This document shows positions 1-5,877 of a DNA stretch of 6,454 nt, one piece after another. Below the pieces are notes generated by a model that saw only the letters and a list, made by a program, of their open reading frames with translations, made no database searches and had not been told where the DNA came from. The position numbers and the translations under genes were made by a program. The DNA comes from Kiritimatiellia bacterium (GTDB lineage Bacteria > Verrucomicrobiota > Kiritimatiellia > RFP12 > DVOR01), in contig CAAGNN010000115.1 in assembly GCA_900771325.1 (NCBI GenBank), positions 1 to 6,454 of the forward strand, read 5' to 3'. Position 1 is the first letter of the stretch; each line of letters starts with the position of its first letter.

Positions 1-233
1 ATCGCGCGCTTCCAAGCCTGGGTGGCCGTGGTGCGGCGGGTGCGCGTGGGGACGGTGCGGCTGCGGTAGTTCGAGGTGTTCACGCTCTCAACGTGCACGC
101 CGAACTGCGCTTCGACAGCCGCGCGGATCTCGGGCTTGGTCGCCTCGGGGGCGACTTCAAGCATGTACTGGCTCTTCTGGCCGATCAGGGTGCCCTTCTC
201 GGTCACAGAGACTTTGCGGATAATGGTCTTCAT
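1..233 (-). CDS. rplW: 50S ribosomal protein L23, 3' end cut by window edge
   Basis: L23 binds 23S rRNA next to the peptide exit tunnel and is the docking site for trigger factor and SRP. The 77 visible residues begin MKTIIRKVSVTEKGTLI and include the family pattern V/I-T-E-K near the N-terminus. The alpha/beta core follows (YMLEVAPEATKPEIRAAVE, then FGVHVESVNTSNYRSR), and then a basic loop rich in Arg/Thr leading to a W-K-R-A segment like the family's W-K-K-A. L23 is usually about 95-100 aa, so roughly 20 residues lie beyond the left edge. The start codon shares one base with the rplD stop (TAATG), and a purine-rich AAAGGCGGA lies just upstream inside rplD, so translation is probably coupled to rplD. 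Position after rplD matches the standard S10 operon order, and rplB would be expected next. Confidence 0.95.
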   Translation of the reverse strand, partial: MKTIIRKVSVTEKGTLIGQKSQYMLEVAPEATKPEIRAAVEAQFGVHVESVNTSNYRSRTVPTRTRRTTATQAWKRA

Positions 234-898
234 TACTTGTCCGCCTTTCCGGTCACGCGGGCCAGACGCGCTTCGAGCGCCTCGTAGGCCTTGGCGGTGA
301 CCACAATGTTCTTGAAGCGGCAGAGCATGTAGACATCCGTCTCACCGGCGGCGGCCACGCCCACTTCGGGCAGGTTGCTCACCGAGAGGAAGAAGTTGTC
401 GTTGGCGTCCCCAGCCAGAGCGTCGTCATCAACGATCACCAGGCAGGAGCGCGTCATGCCCATCGCCTTGAACATCTCGGCAGCCGTCTTGGTCTTCGGC
501 GCCTCGAAGTTCAGCGAGTCGATCACGCAGAGTTCGCCGGCGGCAATCTTGTCGCTCAGCGCACGGGCGAACGCCAAGGCCGCAACCTTCTTGTTCACCT
601 TCTGCGAGTAATCGCGCGGGACGGGGCCGAAGGCCACACCGCCGCCACGCCACACAGGGTTGCGCGACGAACCGAAGGAAGCGCGGCCAGTGCCCTTCTG
701 CTTCCACGGCTTCTTGCCGGTGCCGGAGACTTCGGACTTGTTCTTGGTGGAGGCCGTGCCGGCGCGGTAGCCGTTCAGGATGGCCACAACCGTGTCCTTC
801 ACGGCCTGCTCGCCGCGATCCAGGACGAGCTGCGCCTCGTCGACGGTCTTCTCGCCCGTCACGGCGCCGGTCTTGTCGTAAACTTTGATCGTGCTCAT
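233..898 (-). CDS. rplD: 50S ribosomal protein L4
   Basis: L4 is a primary 23S rRNA-binding protein whose extended loop lines the exit tunnel. In enterobacteria it also represses its own S10 operon. The 221-aa product (MSTIKVYDKTG...) carries the tunnel-loop signature at about residues 45-95, with the pieces EVSGTGKKPWKQKGTGRA and WRGGGVAFGP followed by PRDYSQKVNKK. The rest is the usual globular alpha/beta domain. Length is slightly above the typical 200-210 aa. The frame is open for 60 more codons upstream, but those overlap rplC and read as Arg/Gly-rich nonsense. The ATG at 898 overlaps the rplC stop as TAATG and gives the conserved N-terminus, so it is preferred. No strong Shine-Dalgarno lies at normal spacing (AAGG is about 10 nt away), which supports translational coupling. 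No S10-type leader precedes rpsJ, so I see no classical target for L4 autoregulation. Confidence 0.97.
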   Translation of the reverse strand: MSTIKVYDKTGAVTGEKTVDEAQLVLDRGEQAVKDTVVAILNGYRAGTASTKNKSEVSGTGKKPWKQKGTGRASFGSSRNPVWRGGGVAFGPVPRDYSQKVNKKVAALAFARALSDKIAAGELCVIDSLNFEAPKTKTAAEMFKAMGMTRSCLVIVDDDALAGDANDNFFLSVSNLPEVGVAAAGETDVYMLCRFKNIVVTAKAYEALEARLARVTGKADK

Positions 899-1533
899 TA
901 CTTGGAAGCCTTCTTGAGAGCCTTCGTCACGCGGACGATGCCACCGTTGGGGCCGGGAACCGCGCCGTGCAGGAGAATCAGGTTCTCCGCGGCGAGGACC
1001 TTGGCCACGCGGATATTCTGGGTGGTGCGGACCACGCAGCCCATGTGCCCGGGCATCTTCTTGCCCTTCTCGACCCAACCGGGGAGGTCACGGGCGGCGA
1101 TACCGCCGGGGCGGCGCTTGGAGTGGCCACCGTGGCCGTGGGGGCCGCCGGCGAACTTGAAGCGGCGAACCACGCCCGCGAAGCCGCGGCCCTTGGTCGT
1201 CGCCTGCACATCCACATACCCAACGCCTTCGAAAATCGAAGCGGTCACCGTGTCGCCGGGCTTCACCTCATCGGCGCTGTCCGGAGCGAACTCGGAGAGG
1301 ACCTTGGTGGTCTCCACGCCCGCCTTCTCGAAACGGGTGCGCTCGGCCTTGCTCAGGCGCTGCGCCTTCTGGGCCTCAAACCCGAGCTGGGCGGCCACAT
1401 AGCCGTCCTTCTCGACCGTCTTCACTTGAACGACCGGGCAGGGACCGACTTCCACGACCGTCACGGGCACCGCGACGCCGTTCTCGTCCCAAATCTGGGT
1501 CATCCCAATCTTCTTGCCAATCAAGCCTTGCAT
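898..1533 (-). CDS. rplC: 50S ribosomal protein L3
   Basis: L3 is an early-assembling 23S rRNA-binding protein that reaches toward the peptidyl-transferase centre. The 211-aa product starts MQGLIGKKIGMTQIWDENG, the classic L3 opening (G-x-K-x-G-M-T-x-x-F/W). The central extended loop is conserved: KGRGFAGVVRR and GGPHGHGGHSKRRPGG, then the EKGKKMPGHMG segment at about residues 155-165. The family's C-terminal GAVPGPNGG lies at residues 190-198. Length is normal. The start is fixed by a near-perfect ribosome-binding site (AAGGAGG, 7 nt upstream). The gene is 12 nt downstream of rpsJ and overlaps rplD by one base. The enterobacterial glutamine methylation region is replaced by GGIAARDLPGW, so that Gln is not evident. 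Confidence 0.97.
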   Translation of the reverse strand: MQGLIGKKIGMTQIWDENGVAVPVTVVEVGPCPVVQVKTVEKDGYVAAQLGFEAQKAQRLSKAERTRFEKAGVETTKVLSEFAPDSADEVKPGDTVTASIFEGVGYVDVQATTKGRGFAGVVRRFKFAGGPHGHGGHSKRRPGGIAARDLPGWVEKGKKMPGHMGCVVRTTQNIRVAKVLAAENLILLHGAVPGPNGGIVRVTKALKKASK

Positions 1534-1540
1534 GGGTCAT

Positions 1541-1547
1541 CCTCCTT
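1541..1547 (-). promoter_or_regulatory. Ribosome-binding site of rplC
   Basis: AAGGAGG, a full match to the anti-Shine-Dalgarno core, sits 7 nt before the rplC ATG. It overlaps the two final bases of the rpsJ stop codon. It is the strongest Shine-Dalgarno in the operon. It makes rplC the gene least dependent on coupling and decides the start against an out-of-frame ATG at 1540. Confidence 0.9.
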
Positions 1548-1854
1548 AGATGCGAATGGTGATGTCCACGCCGGCGGGCAGATTCAACTTCTTGAGCTCG
1601 TCGACCGTCTTGGCCGTCGGGCTCACGATATCCAGCAACCGCTTGTGCGTGCGCATCTCGAACTGATCCATGGACTTCTTGTCCACGTGCGGAGAGCGGT
1701 TCACGGTGAAACGCTCAATGCGCGTCGGGAGCGGAATCGGGCCGACAATCTGGGCCCCGGTGCTGCGCGCCGTGTCAAGGATGGCACCCACGGCCTGGTC
1801 GAGCACCTTGTGGTCGTACGCCTGCAAGCGAATGCGTATGCGCTGACTTTGCAT
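1546..1854 (-). CDS. rpsJ: 30S ribosomal protein S10
   Basis: S10 is a head protein of the 30S subunit and, as NusE, also a transcription antitermination partner of NusB/NusG. The 102-aa product is full length and strongly conserved: QRIRIRLQAYDHKVLDQA at residues 4-21, TGAQIVGPIPLPTR at 32-45, the loop segment RSPHVDKKSMDQFEMRTHKR at 53-72, and the C-terminal LPAGVDITI. The reading frame is open for 56 codons upstream, but that part lies inside fusA and does not resemble S10. The ATG at 1854 gives the expected length. Only 7 nt separate it from the fusA stop. The Shine-Dalgarno is weak (CAGG before the fusA stop, or GAGA adjacent to the ATG), so re-initiation by ribosomes finishing fusA is likely. 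Confidence 0.98.
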   Translation of the reverse strand: MQSQRIRIRLQAYDHKVLDQAVGAILDTARSTGAQIVGPIPLPTRIERFTVNRSPHVDKKSMDQFEMRTHKRLLDIVSPTAKTVDELKKLNLPAGVDITIRI

Positions 1855-1861
1855 TCTCACA

Positions 1862-3931
1862 TTACCTGTTGAGTAGTTCTTCCTTAACTGTCCGAGGCAC
1901 CACCGCGAACGCGCCGGTTTCCATCGTGTAGCCGGCTCGTCCGCGCGAGAGCGAACGGATCGCCGTGGCGTACCCGAACAGTTCCGCCAGAGGCACCTGC
2001 GCGCGCACTTCCTGAAGGTCACCCTTCATTTCCATGTCGCGCACTTGCCCGCGGCGGCCGTTGATGTCCCCCATGATGTCGCCGACGTACTCCGGCGGCG
2101 TCACGATGTCGAGGGACATGATAGGCTCCAGAAACTCCGGTTGCGCGGCCAAAGCCGCCTCGCGGAAGCCGATGACGGCCGCGCTCCGAAAAGCCACGTC
2201 TGAAGCCGTCTCTTCGTCCATTATGGCGCAATCGACGACCTCTGCCCTGACATCCGTCATCGGATAGCGTGCGAGCACGCCAGTCGCTATTGCGTCAAAT
2301 AAAGCGTTCGTAATAATAGCAGAATATTCCGGTTTAGGCAAGCCCCTCATTGCACTTTTTGCAACGAGGGCCTGCCGCCCCTTCCCCCGCTCGAGCGGTG
2401 AGACCTCGATGGTCAAGGTGGCGCAATGCCGCTTGCCGGCGATCTCACGGTCGAACGTATACGTCTGGCGGGCCGTCATCGTCACGGTCTCGTAGTAAGA
2501 GACCATCGGCTTGCCCGTATTCGCCATTACGTTGAACTCACGTTTCAGGCGGTCGACGAGGATCTCCAGGTGGAGCTCGCCCATCCCGCACAAAATCTGT
2601 TGCCCGGTCTCCCCATCCACGCGCACCTGGCAGGTGGGGTCCTCGGCGGCCAATTGACCCAGCGCGCCGGCGAGCTTATCCTTCTCGGCCGTGCTCTTGG
2701 GCTCAATCGCCATAAACATCACCGGCTCGGGGGCCGTGATTCCCATCAGCGCCACGGGCTTGTTCTCCACGCAGAGCGTATCGCCCGTGGTCACCTCCTT
2801 CAAGCCCACCACCGCGCCGATGTCCCCGGCCTCCAGCACCTCGAGCTCTTCCTCCTCGTCGGACTTCACGCGCAGGATCTTCATCACCCGCTCGCGCTTC
2901 TTCGTCCGCGGATTGTAGACATGCTGCCCGCGCTTCAACGCCCCGCCGTAGACGCGCACGAAGAAGAGCCGCCCCACGTAAGAATCAGTGGCAATCTTGA
3001 AGACCAATGCCGAGAGCGGCGCGCTCGCCGACATCTCGATCTCCGTCGGCTCCTCGGTCTTCACGTGCGTGCCCACCGGCGCCTTGCGCTCGTTCGGAGA
3101 AGGCAGGTAATCGACCACCCCGTCCAGCAGCGCCTGCACGCCCTTGTTCTTCAGCGACGAACCGCAGAAGACCGGCACCAGCGCCTGCGCAATCACCGCG
3201 CGCCGAATCGCCGCCTTCACCGCCTCGGCCGGCTGCTCGGGCTCCTCCAGGTAGGCCTCCATAAAGGTGTCATCCACCTCCGCGAGCGCCTCCAAGAGCG
3301 CCTCGTGGCCGGCCTGAGCCTCATCGGCCAACTCCGCCGGCACCGCCACATCCTCGAAGGTCTTCCCCTCGGCATCCAGATAGTGGCGATACTTCAAGGT
3401 AATCAGGTCAACTTCCCCGGCGTAGCTCTCGGCCGCGCCCACCGGCAACATCACCGGCACCGCGTTCGCCCCCAGCTTCTCGCGCATCTCGCCGACCGCC
3501 CGCGCGAAGTTCGCGCCCATCCGATCCATCTTGTTGACAAAGGCAATGCGCGAGACGTGGTAGCGATTCGCCTGACGCCAAACCGTCTCGGACTGCGGCT
3601 GCACCCCGCCCACCGCGCAGAAAACCCCCACCGCACCATCCAACACACGCAGCGCGCGCTCCACCTCGATGGTGAAGTCCACGTGCCCGGGCGTGTCGAT
3701 GAGATTGATTTGGGTGTTGCGCCAAGCGCAAGTAATCGCGGCGGAAGTAATCGTAATCCCACGCTCGCGTTCCTGAATCATCCAGTCCGTGACCGTATTC
3801 CCCTCGTCCACATTCCCGAGGCGGTGGGTCATCCCCGCGTAAAAGAGGATACGTTCGGTCGTCGTCGTCTTGCCCGCGTCGATGTGGGCGACGATGCCAA
3901 TGTTCCGAATCTGTTCCATGCCTGTGGCCAT
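1862..3931 (-). CDS. fusA: Elongation factor G
   Basis: EF-G is the cytoplasmic GTPase that drives tRNA-mRNA translocation and, with RRF, ribosome recycling. The 689-aa product has all five G motifs: P-loop AHIDAGKT (15-22), switch I RGITI (57-61), DTPGH (79-83), NKMD (133-136) and GSSLKN (257-262). Domain II follows (about 304-390), then III (about 400-478, with GMGELHLEI), IV (about 479-602) and V (about 603-689, with LFGYATAIRSL and GRAGYTME). Length fits bacterial EF-G (690-704 aa). The start at 3931 has AAGAGGA 4 nt upstream; a second Met at residue 5 is possible. The switch I-G3 segment is short, as in Thermus. Oddly, the domain IV tip reads DCAIMDEETASDVAF instead of the usual DGSYHxVDSSExAF, so the conserved His is absent. 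The codons around that stretch read cleanly with no frameshift. It heads an operon with rpsJ-rplC-rplD-rplW, with no tuf between. It is probably the housekeeping EF-G, but an EF-G subfamily member cannot be excluded. Confidence 0.95.
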   Translation of the reverse strand: MATGMEQIRNIGIVAHIDAGKTTTTERILFYAGMTHRLGNVDEGNTVTDWMIQERERGITITSAAITCAWRNTQINLIDTPGHVDFTIEVERALRVLDGAVGVFCAVGGVQPQSETVWRQANRYHVSRIAFVNKMDRMGANFARAVGEMREKLGANAVPVMLPVGAAESYAGEVDLITLKYRHYLDAEGKTFEDVAVPAELADEAQAGHEALLEALAEVDDTFMEAYLEEPEQPAEAVKAAIRRAVIAQALVPVFCGSSLKNKGVQALLDGVVDYLPSPNERKAPVGTHVKTEEPTEIEMSASAPLSALVFKIATDSYVGRLFFVRVYGGALKRGQHVYNPRTKKRERVMKILRVKSDEEEELEVLEAGDIGAVVGLKEVTTGDTLCVENKPVALMGITAPEPVMFMAIEPKSTAEKDKLAGALGQLAAEDPTCQVRVDGETGQQILCGMGELHLEILVDRLKREFNVMANTGKPMVSYYETVTMTARQTYTFDREIAGKRHCATLTIEVSPLERGKGRQALVAKSAMRGLPKPEYSAIITNALFDAIATGVLARYPMTDVRAEVVDCAIMDEETASDVAFRSAAVIGFREAALAAQPEFLEPIMSLDIVTPPEYVGDIMGDINGRRGQVRDMEMKGDLQEVRAQVPLAELFGYATAIRSLSRGRAGYTMETGAFAVVPRTVKEELLNR
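2313..2341 (-). promoter_or_regulatory. Candidate internal promoter within fusA
   Basis: On the minus strand TTGCCT (2336-2341) is followed after 17 nt by TATTAT (2313-2318), preceded by TGC, an extended -10. It lies in the only clearly AT-rich stretch of fusA (hand count 24 G/C of 60 in 2281-2340, against about 60-65% nearby). The expected start is near 2307, about 450 nt upstream of rpsJ, so it could add transcription of rpsJ-rplC-rplD-rplW. Internal promoters in fusA that serve downstream genes are known in E. coli (tufA). This one is predicted from sequence only. Confidence 0.45.
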
Positions 3932-3935
3932 GCTA

Positions 3936-3942
3936 TCCTCTT
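3936..3942 (-). promoter_or_regulatory. Ribosome-binding site of fusA
   Basis: AAGAGGA lies 4 nt before the ATG at 3931. It supports that start over the internal Met at codon 5 (MEQIRN), for which it would be more distant but still usable. Confidence 0.75.
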
Positions 3943-4016
3943 ACTACGCTCCAAACGGACCGAATGATGTCAAAGAACGGTTAAGTCTACTCCCCTCCAA
4001 AGAGAAAAGTGCGCGC

Positions 4017-4046
4017 AAGATAGCACATCTCCCCCCACCCTGTCAA
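4017..4046 (-). promoter_or_regulatory. Sigma70-type promoter of the fusA-rpsJ-rplC operon
   Basis: A perfect -35 TTGACA (4041-4046) is followed by an 18-nt G-rich spacer and -10 TATCTT (4017-4022) with an upstream TGC extension. Seven bases further is an A at 4010, a plausible start point, giving a leader of about 79 nt to fusA. It follows the terminator of the LRR gene, so the translation operon starts fresh here rather than from upstream rpsL/rpsG. The GCGCGC right after the -10 is a GC-rich start region of the kind associated with stringent control; that last point is inference. Confidence 0.75.
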
Positions 4047-4137
4047 CCCCCTTTTGCGGGCTCGCGGTGATGCAACAACCCACCGTCCCTCCGCCTCAAT
4101 CGTTCTCTCTTCCATCAGTAGCTTCTCCTTCGACCGC

Positions 4138-4147
4138 AGTATAGCAC
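4138..4147 (-). promoter_or_regulatory. Possible second upstream -10 element
   Basis: TATACT (4138-4143) preceded by TGTGC forms an extended -10 and resembles the main promoter's TGTGCTATCTT. No recognisable -35 lies at 16-18 nt upstream, because that position falls in the terminator stem. It lies immediately after the U-tract of the LRR-gene terminator. It would give a leader of about 200 nt to fusA. Weak evidence. Confidence 0.25.
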
Positions 4148-4190
4148 AGAAAACCCTTGAGTTGGTTAGCCGCGCTAACCAACTCAAGGG
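4148..4190 (-). terminator. Rho-independent terminator of the LRR gene
   Basis: A perfect 17-bp inverted repeat (arms 4154-4170 and 4174-4190) with a 3-nt loop is followed on the minus strand by TTTTCT. It starts 21 nt after the stop codon of the LRR gene. No T-run follows on the plus strand, so it acts on minus-strand transcription and separates that gene from the fusA operon. Confidence 0.9.
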
Positions 4191-4211
4191 CCAATCCCAA
4201 TCCGAGTCGCC

Positions 4212-5690
4212 CTACGGCTCCTGCGCGCCCTGCCGCGCCGGCACCACGAACTTGTAGAAGGCCGTCCCCTCCTCCGCCGGGACCGCCAACTTCAGCGCCC
4301 CCGCCGACACCGAAGCCGCGTCCTCCGCCAGCGCCACCTCCTCCCAGTCGCCCGAGAGCGAGCGCGCCTTCTGCAGCGAAATCCCCACCTTCGCCGTCCC
4401 CGAAGCGTCCACCTCGATCACCGGCGCGTCCAAGGCCATCTCCTGCAGCGAGTCGGCGGTAATCAACTCCTTGTTCGCCACCTTCTGCGCAATCTCCTCA
4501 GCCGCCTTCGCCTCCGCCCCCGCCGGCGTGAAGAGTTCGCCGCTCTCCACCTTCCCCTCGATAGCCGCCGCAGTCTTCTCAGCCGCCTGATCGGCCGTCA
4601 TCAGCCGCTCGCCATCCACCTTCGCGTCAATCCGCGTATCCATCCACCCCTCCAGCAACGCCTTGGGGAAGAAGTTCGCCACCAACGTCACCGGCGCCTG
4701 CGGCATCGTAAAGGTAATCGTCTCCTCCGTCCCCTCAATCCCCTCCCGATCACTATCCCACCCCAAGAAGACATACCCCTCCTTCGCCGCCGCCGTCACA
4801 CTCACCTCTTCCCCCCAAGCACAAACCTTCTCCTTGATAGAAGTTGTTCCGCCGTGTTGTAAGGTAACAACACCTAAGCGATCTTCCATACACCGACACG
4901 TTGCGGTACAACTTGAATCTGCGGCTAAACTTGTCTCCCACTGCGCTGCATATTCTTGTGGATAGTAGAGCATATTGACACTACCATTTGTTGAACAGAC
5001 AGGTTTTACCGGCTTTCCCTTGAAGTAGAGCCTTAAGATAGAATCATTCCAGCCATCCCCAAAAGAACTCAACGTTGAAGGAAAGACAACTTCTACCAGA
5101 GGGCTGTCCTGAAATGCTCGGCCATCAATCACGCGCACCCCCTCTTCCAATGTCAACGAGGTCAGACTTTTGCAAGCTGAGAAAGCATATGATTCAATGC
5201 GCGAAACGGTTCCCGGAATCGACAAAGACACTAATGATTTACAACTCTCGAAAGCAGACTGCCCAATAGTAGTGACCGTAGCTGGAAAAGTGATCTCCTT
5301 TAGCGAGGTGCAGCCAGAACAAGTGTTCTCCGAAATAGTCGTTAGCCCAGAGGGAAAGGAGATCGATTTCAATCCAGTACATCCCTTAAAAGCACCGGTT
5401 CCAATGGAAGTAATCCCCTCTGGAATAATGATGCTCTCCAACTCCGTTCGTCCGCTAAACGCATCAGCCGAGATAGATGTAACACGATAAGACCCTATCA
5501 CACTTGGAAGTGTGACACTCTTCAATGTATAGGTCTTCAACGCAGAGAGTACTGCCGTAGCATTGCCGTATGTATCCCAGCCTAAATAATACTCCCAGTT
5601 GACTCCATCCGCATCAGTCCAAGTGTTAGCCTTAAGGGTGAGTGGACAAAGGGCTAGGGAAACCCCGAGTAGATAACCTATCGTCTTCAT
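4212..5690 (-). CDS. Secreted BspA-like leucine-rich-repeat protein
   Basis: A probable exported surface or extracellular protein of unknown ligand; no catalytic motif is visible. Of 492 aa, residues 1-21 form a signal peptide (MK, a hydrophobic stretch, then L-K-A before NTW). A Cys at 15 lacks a proper lipobox. An aromatic N-terminal segment (WTDADGVNWEYY) leads to about six LRR_5 repeats of 23 aa (68-206), each like I-x-x-I-x-x-x-A-F-x-x-C-x-x-L-x-x-I-x-x-P. A degenerate last repeat runs to about 227. Residues 274-342 resemble the divergent InlB B-repeat (GEEVSVTAAAKEGYVFLGW ... TFTMPQAPVTLVANF). Residues 343-422 contain three helical 23-aa repeats, and 423-492 form a predicted beta-rich end (GTAFYKFVVP) without a membrane anchor or sorting signal. 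The start is supported by AGGAG 8 nt upstream. The gene stands alone between its own promoter and terminator. The LRR half is AT-richer than the C-terminal half. LRR_5 proteins are often adhesins, but that role is inference. Confidence 0.9.
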   Translation of the reverse strand: MKTIGYLLGVSLALCPLTLKANTWTDADGVNWEYYLGWDTYGNATAVLSALKTYTLKSVTLPSVIGSYRVTSISADAFSGRTELESIIIPEGITSIGTGAFKGCTGLKSISFPSGLTTISENTCSGCTSLKEITFPATVTTIGQSAFESCKSLVSLSIPGTVSRIESYAFSACKSLTSLTLEEGVRVIDGRAFQDSPLVEVVFPSTLSSFGDGWNDSILRLYFKGKPVKPVCSTNGSVNMLYYPQEYAAQWETSLAADSSCTATCRCMEDRLGVVTLQHGGTTSIKEKVCAWGEEVSVTAAAKEGYVFLGWDSDREGIEGTEETITFTMPQAPVTLVANFFPKALLEGWMDTRIDAKVDGERLMTADQAAEKTAAAIEGKVESGELFTPAGAEAKAAEEIAQKVANKELITADSLQEMALDAPVIEVDASGTAKVGISLQKARSLSGDWEEVALAEDAASVSAGALKLAVPAEEGTAFYKFVVPARQGAQEP

Positions 5691-5698
5691 CTTCTTGT

Positions 5699-5703
5699 CT
5701 CCT
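5699..5703 (-). promoter_or_regulatory. Ribosome-binding site of the LRR protein gene
   Basis: AGGAG lies 8 nt before the ATG at 5690 and fixes the start. The surrounding AGGAGAC resembles the GGAGAC found twice in the leader repeats upstream, so it may take part in leader pairing. Confidence 0.8.
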
Positions 5704-5734
5704 GTTTCTCGATAGAACCAACTGAAAACAAGAA

Positions 5735-5861
5735 GGCGTGTCTCCAGCCGTTTGTTCTCACAGGAGGCCTACCACAGCCTTGACAGAAAACAGCACGGGA
5801 AAACACGCCAGGGGAATAACCCCGGCGCGTCTCCGCAGCCCGTTCGTTCTGTCACTGGAGG
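5735..5861 (-). repeat. Pair of imperfect direct repeats in the leader
   Basis: A motif running from CCTCC to CGCC occurs at 5824-5861 (38 nt) and again at 5735-5767 (33 nt), about 94 nt apart. By hand alignment 30 positions match, with 3 mismatches and 5 gapped bases. Shared blocks are CCTCC, GTGA, GAAC, AACGG and GGAGAC followed by CGCC. Each copy could form a weak CTCC/GGAG stem. Confidence 0.7.
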
Positions 5862-5877
5862 TGGTAGTTCCCTGTGA
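5758..5877 (-). repeat. Long nested inverted repeat (about 120 nt)
   Basis: Six complementary segments pair in strict nested order on the minus strand. They are TCACAGG/CCTGTGA (5871-5877 with 5758-5764), CTACCAC/GTGGTAG (5861-5867 with 5769-5775), TGACAGAA/TTCTGTCA (5847-5854 with 5781-5788), ACGGG/CCCGT (5839-5843 with 5795-5799), ACGCGCC/GGCGTGT (5824-5830 with 5803-5809, one G-U) and GGGG/CCCC (5820-5823 with 5811-5814). The apical loop is TTATT. About 38 pairs with small internal loops make chance unlikely. Confidence 0.8.
5800..5830 (-). terminator. Possible attenuator hairpin in the leader
   Basis: The apical 11-bp stem (ACGCGCC plus GGGG with their partners, one bulged T) is followed by TTTT then CCC. 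The T-run is short, so termination would be weak or conditional. An alternative partner for its 3' arm lies downstream at 5735-5741. Confidence 0.3.

Noticed and set aside
899..1078. 60-codon N-terminal extension of rplD
   Set aside because: It overlaps rplC out of frame and reads as Arg/Gly-rich sequence; the ATG at 898 gives the normal L4 N-terminus.
967..1872. Plus-strand open frame of 301 codons opposite rplC and rpsJ
   Set aside because: Antisense to two ribosomal protein genes, low-complexity composition, no start signals.
2426..3967. Long plus-strand open frame (513 codons) opposite fusA
   Set aside because: It is the antisense shadow of a conserved GC-rich gene: His/Arg/Leu-rich, no known domain, no ribosome-binding site. 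EF-G on the other strand is unambiguous.
3968..3973. A second TTGACA on the minus strand just upstream of fusA
   Set aside because: No -10-like hexamer lies 16-18 nt downstream.
3987..4115. A 42-codon minus-strand frame with AAGGAG 9 nt before its ATG, upstream of fusA
   Set aside because: It runs through the fusA promoter, has no recognisable protein features, and its transcription would depend on the weak upstream -10. Kept only as a remote possibility of a leader peptide.
5758..5877. The long inverted repeat as an integron attC site
   Set aside because: The conserved GTTRRRY / RYYYAAC ends were not found at the arm tips, and no integrase or cassette is present.
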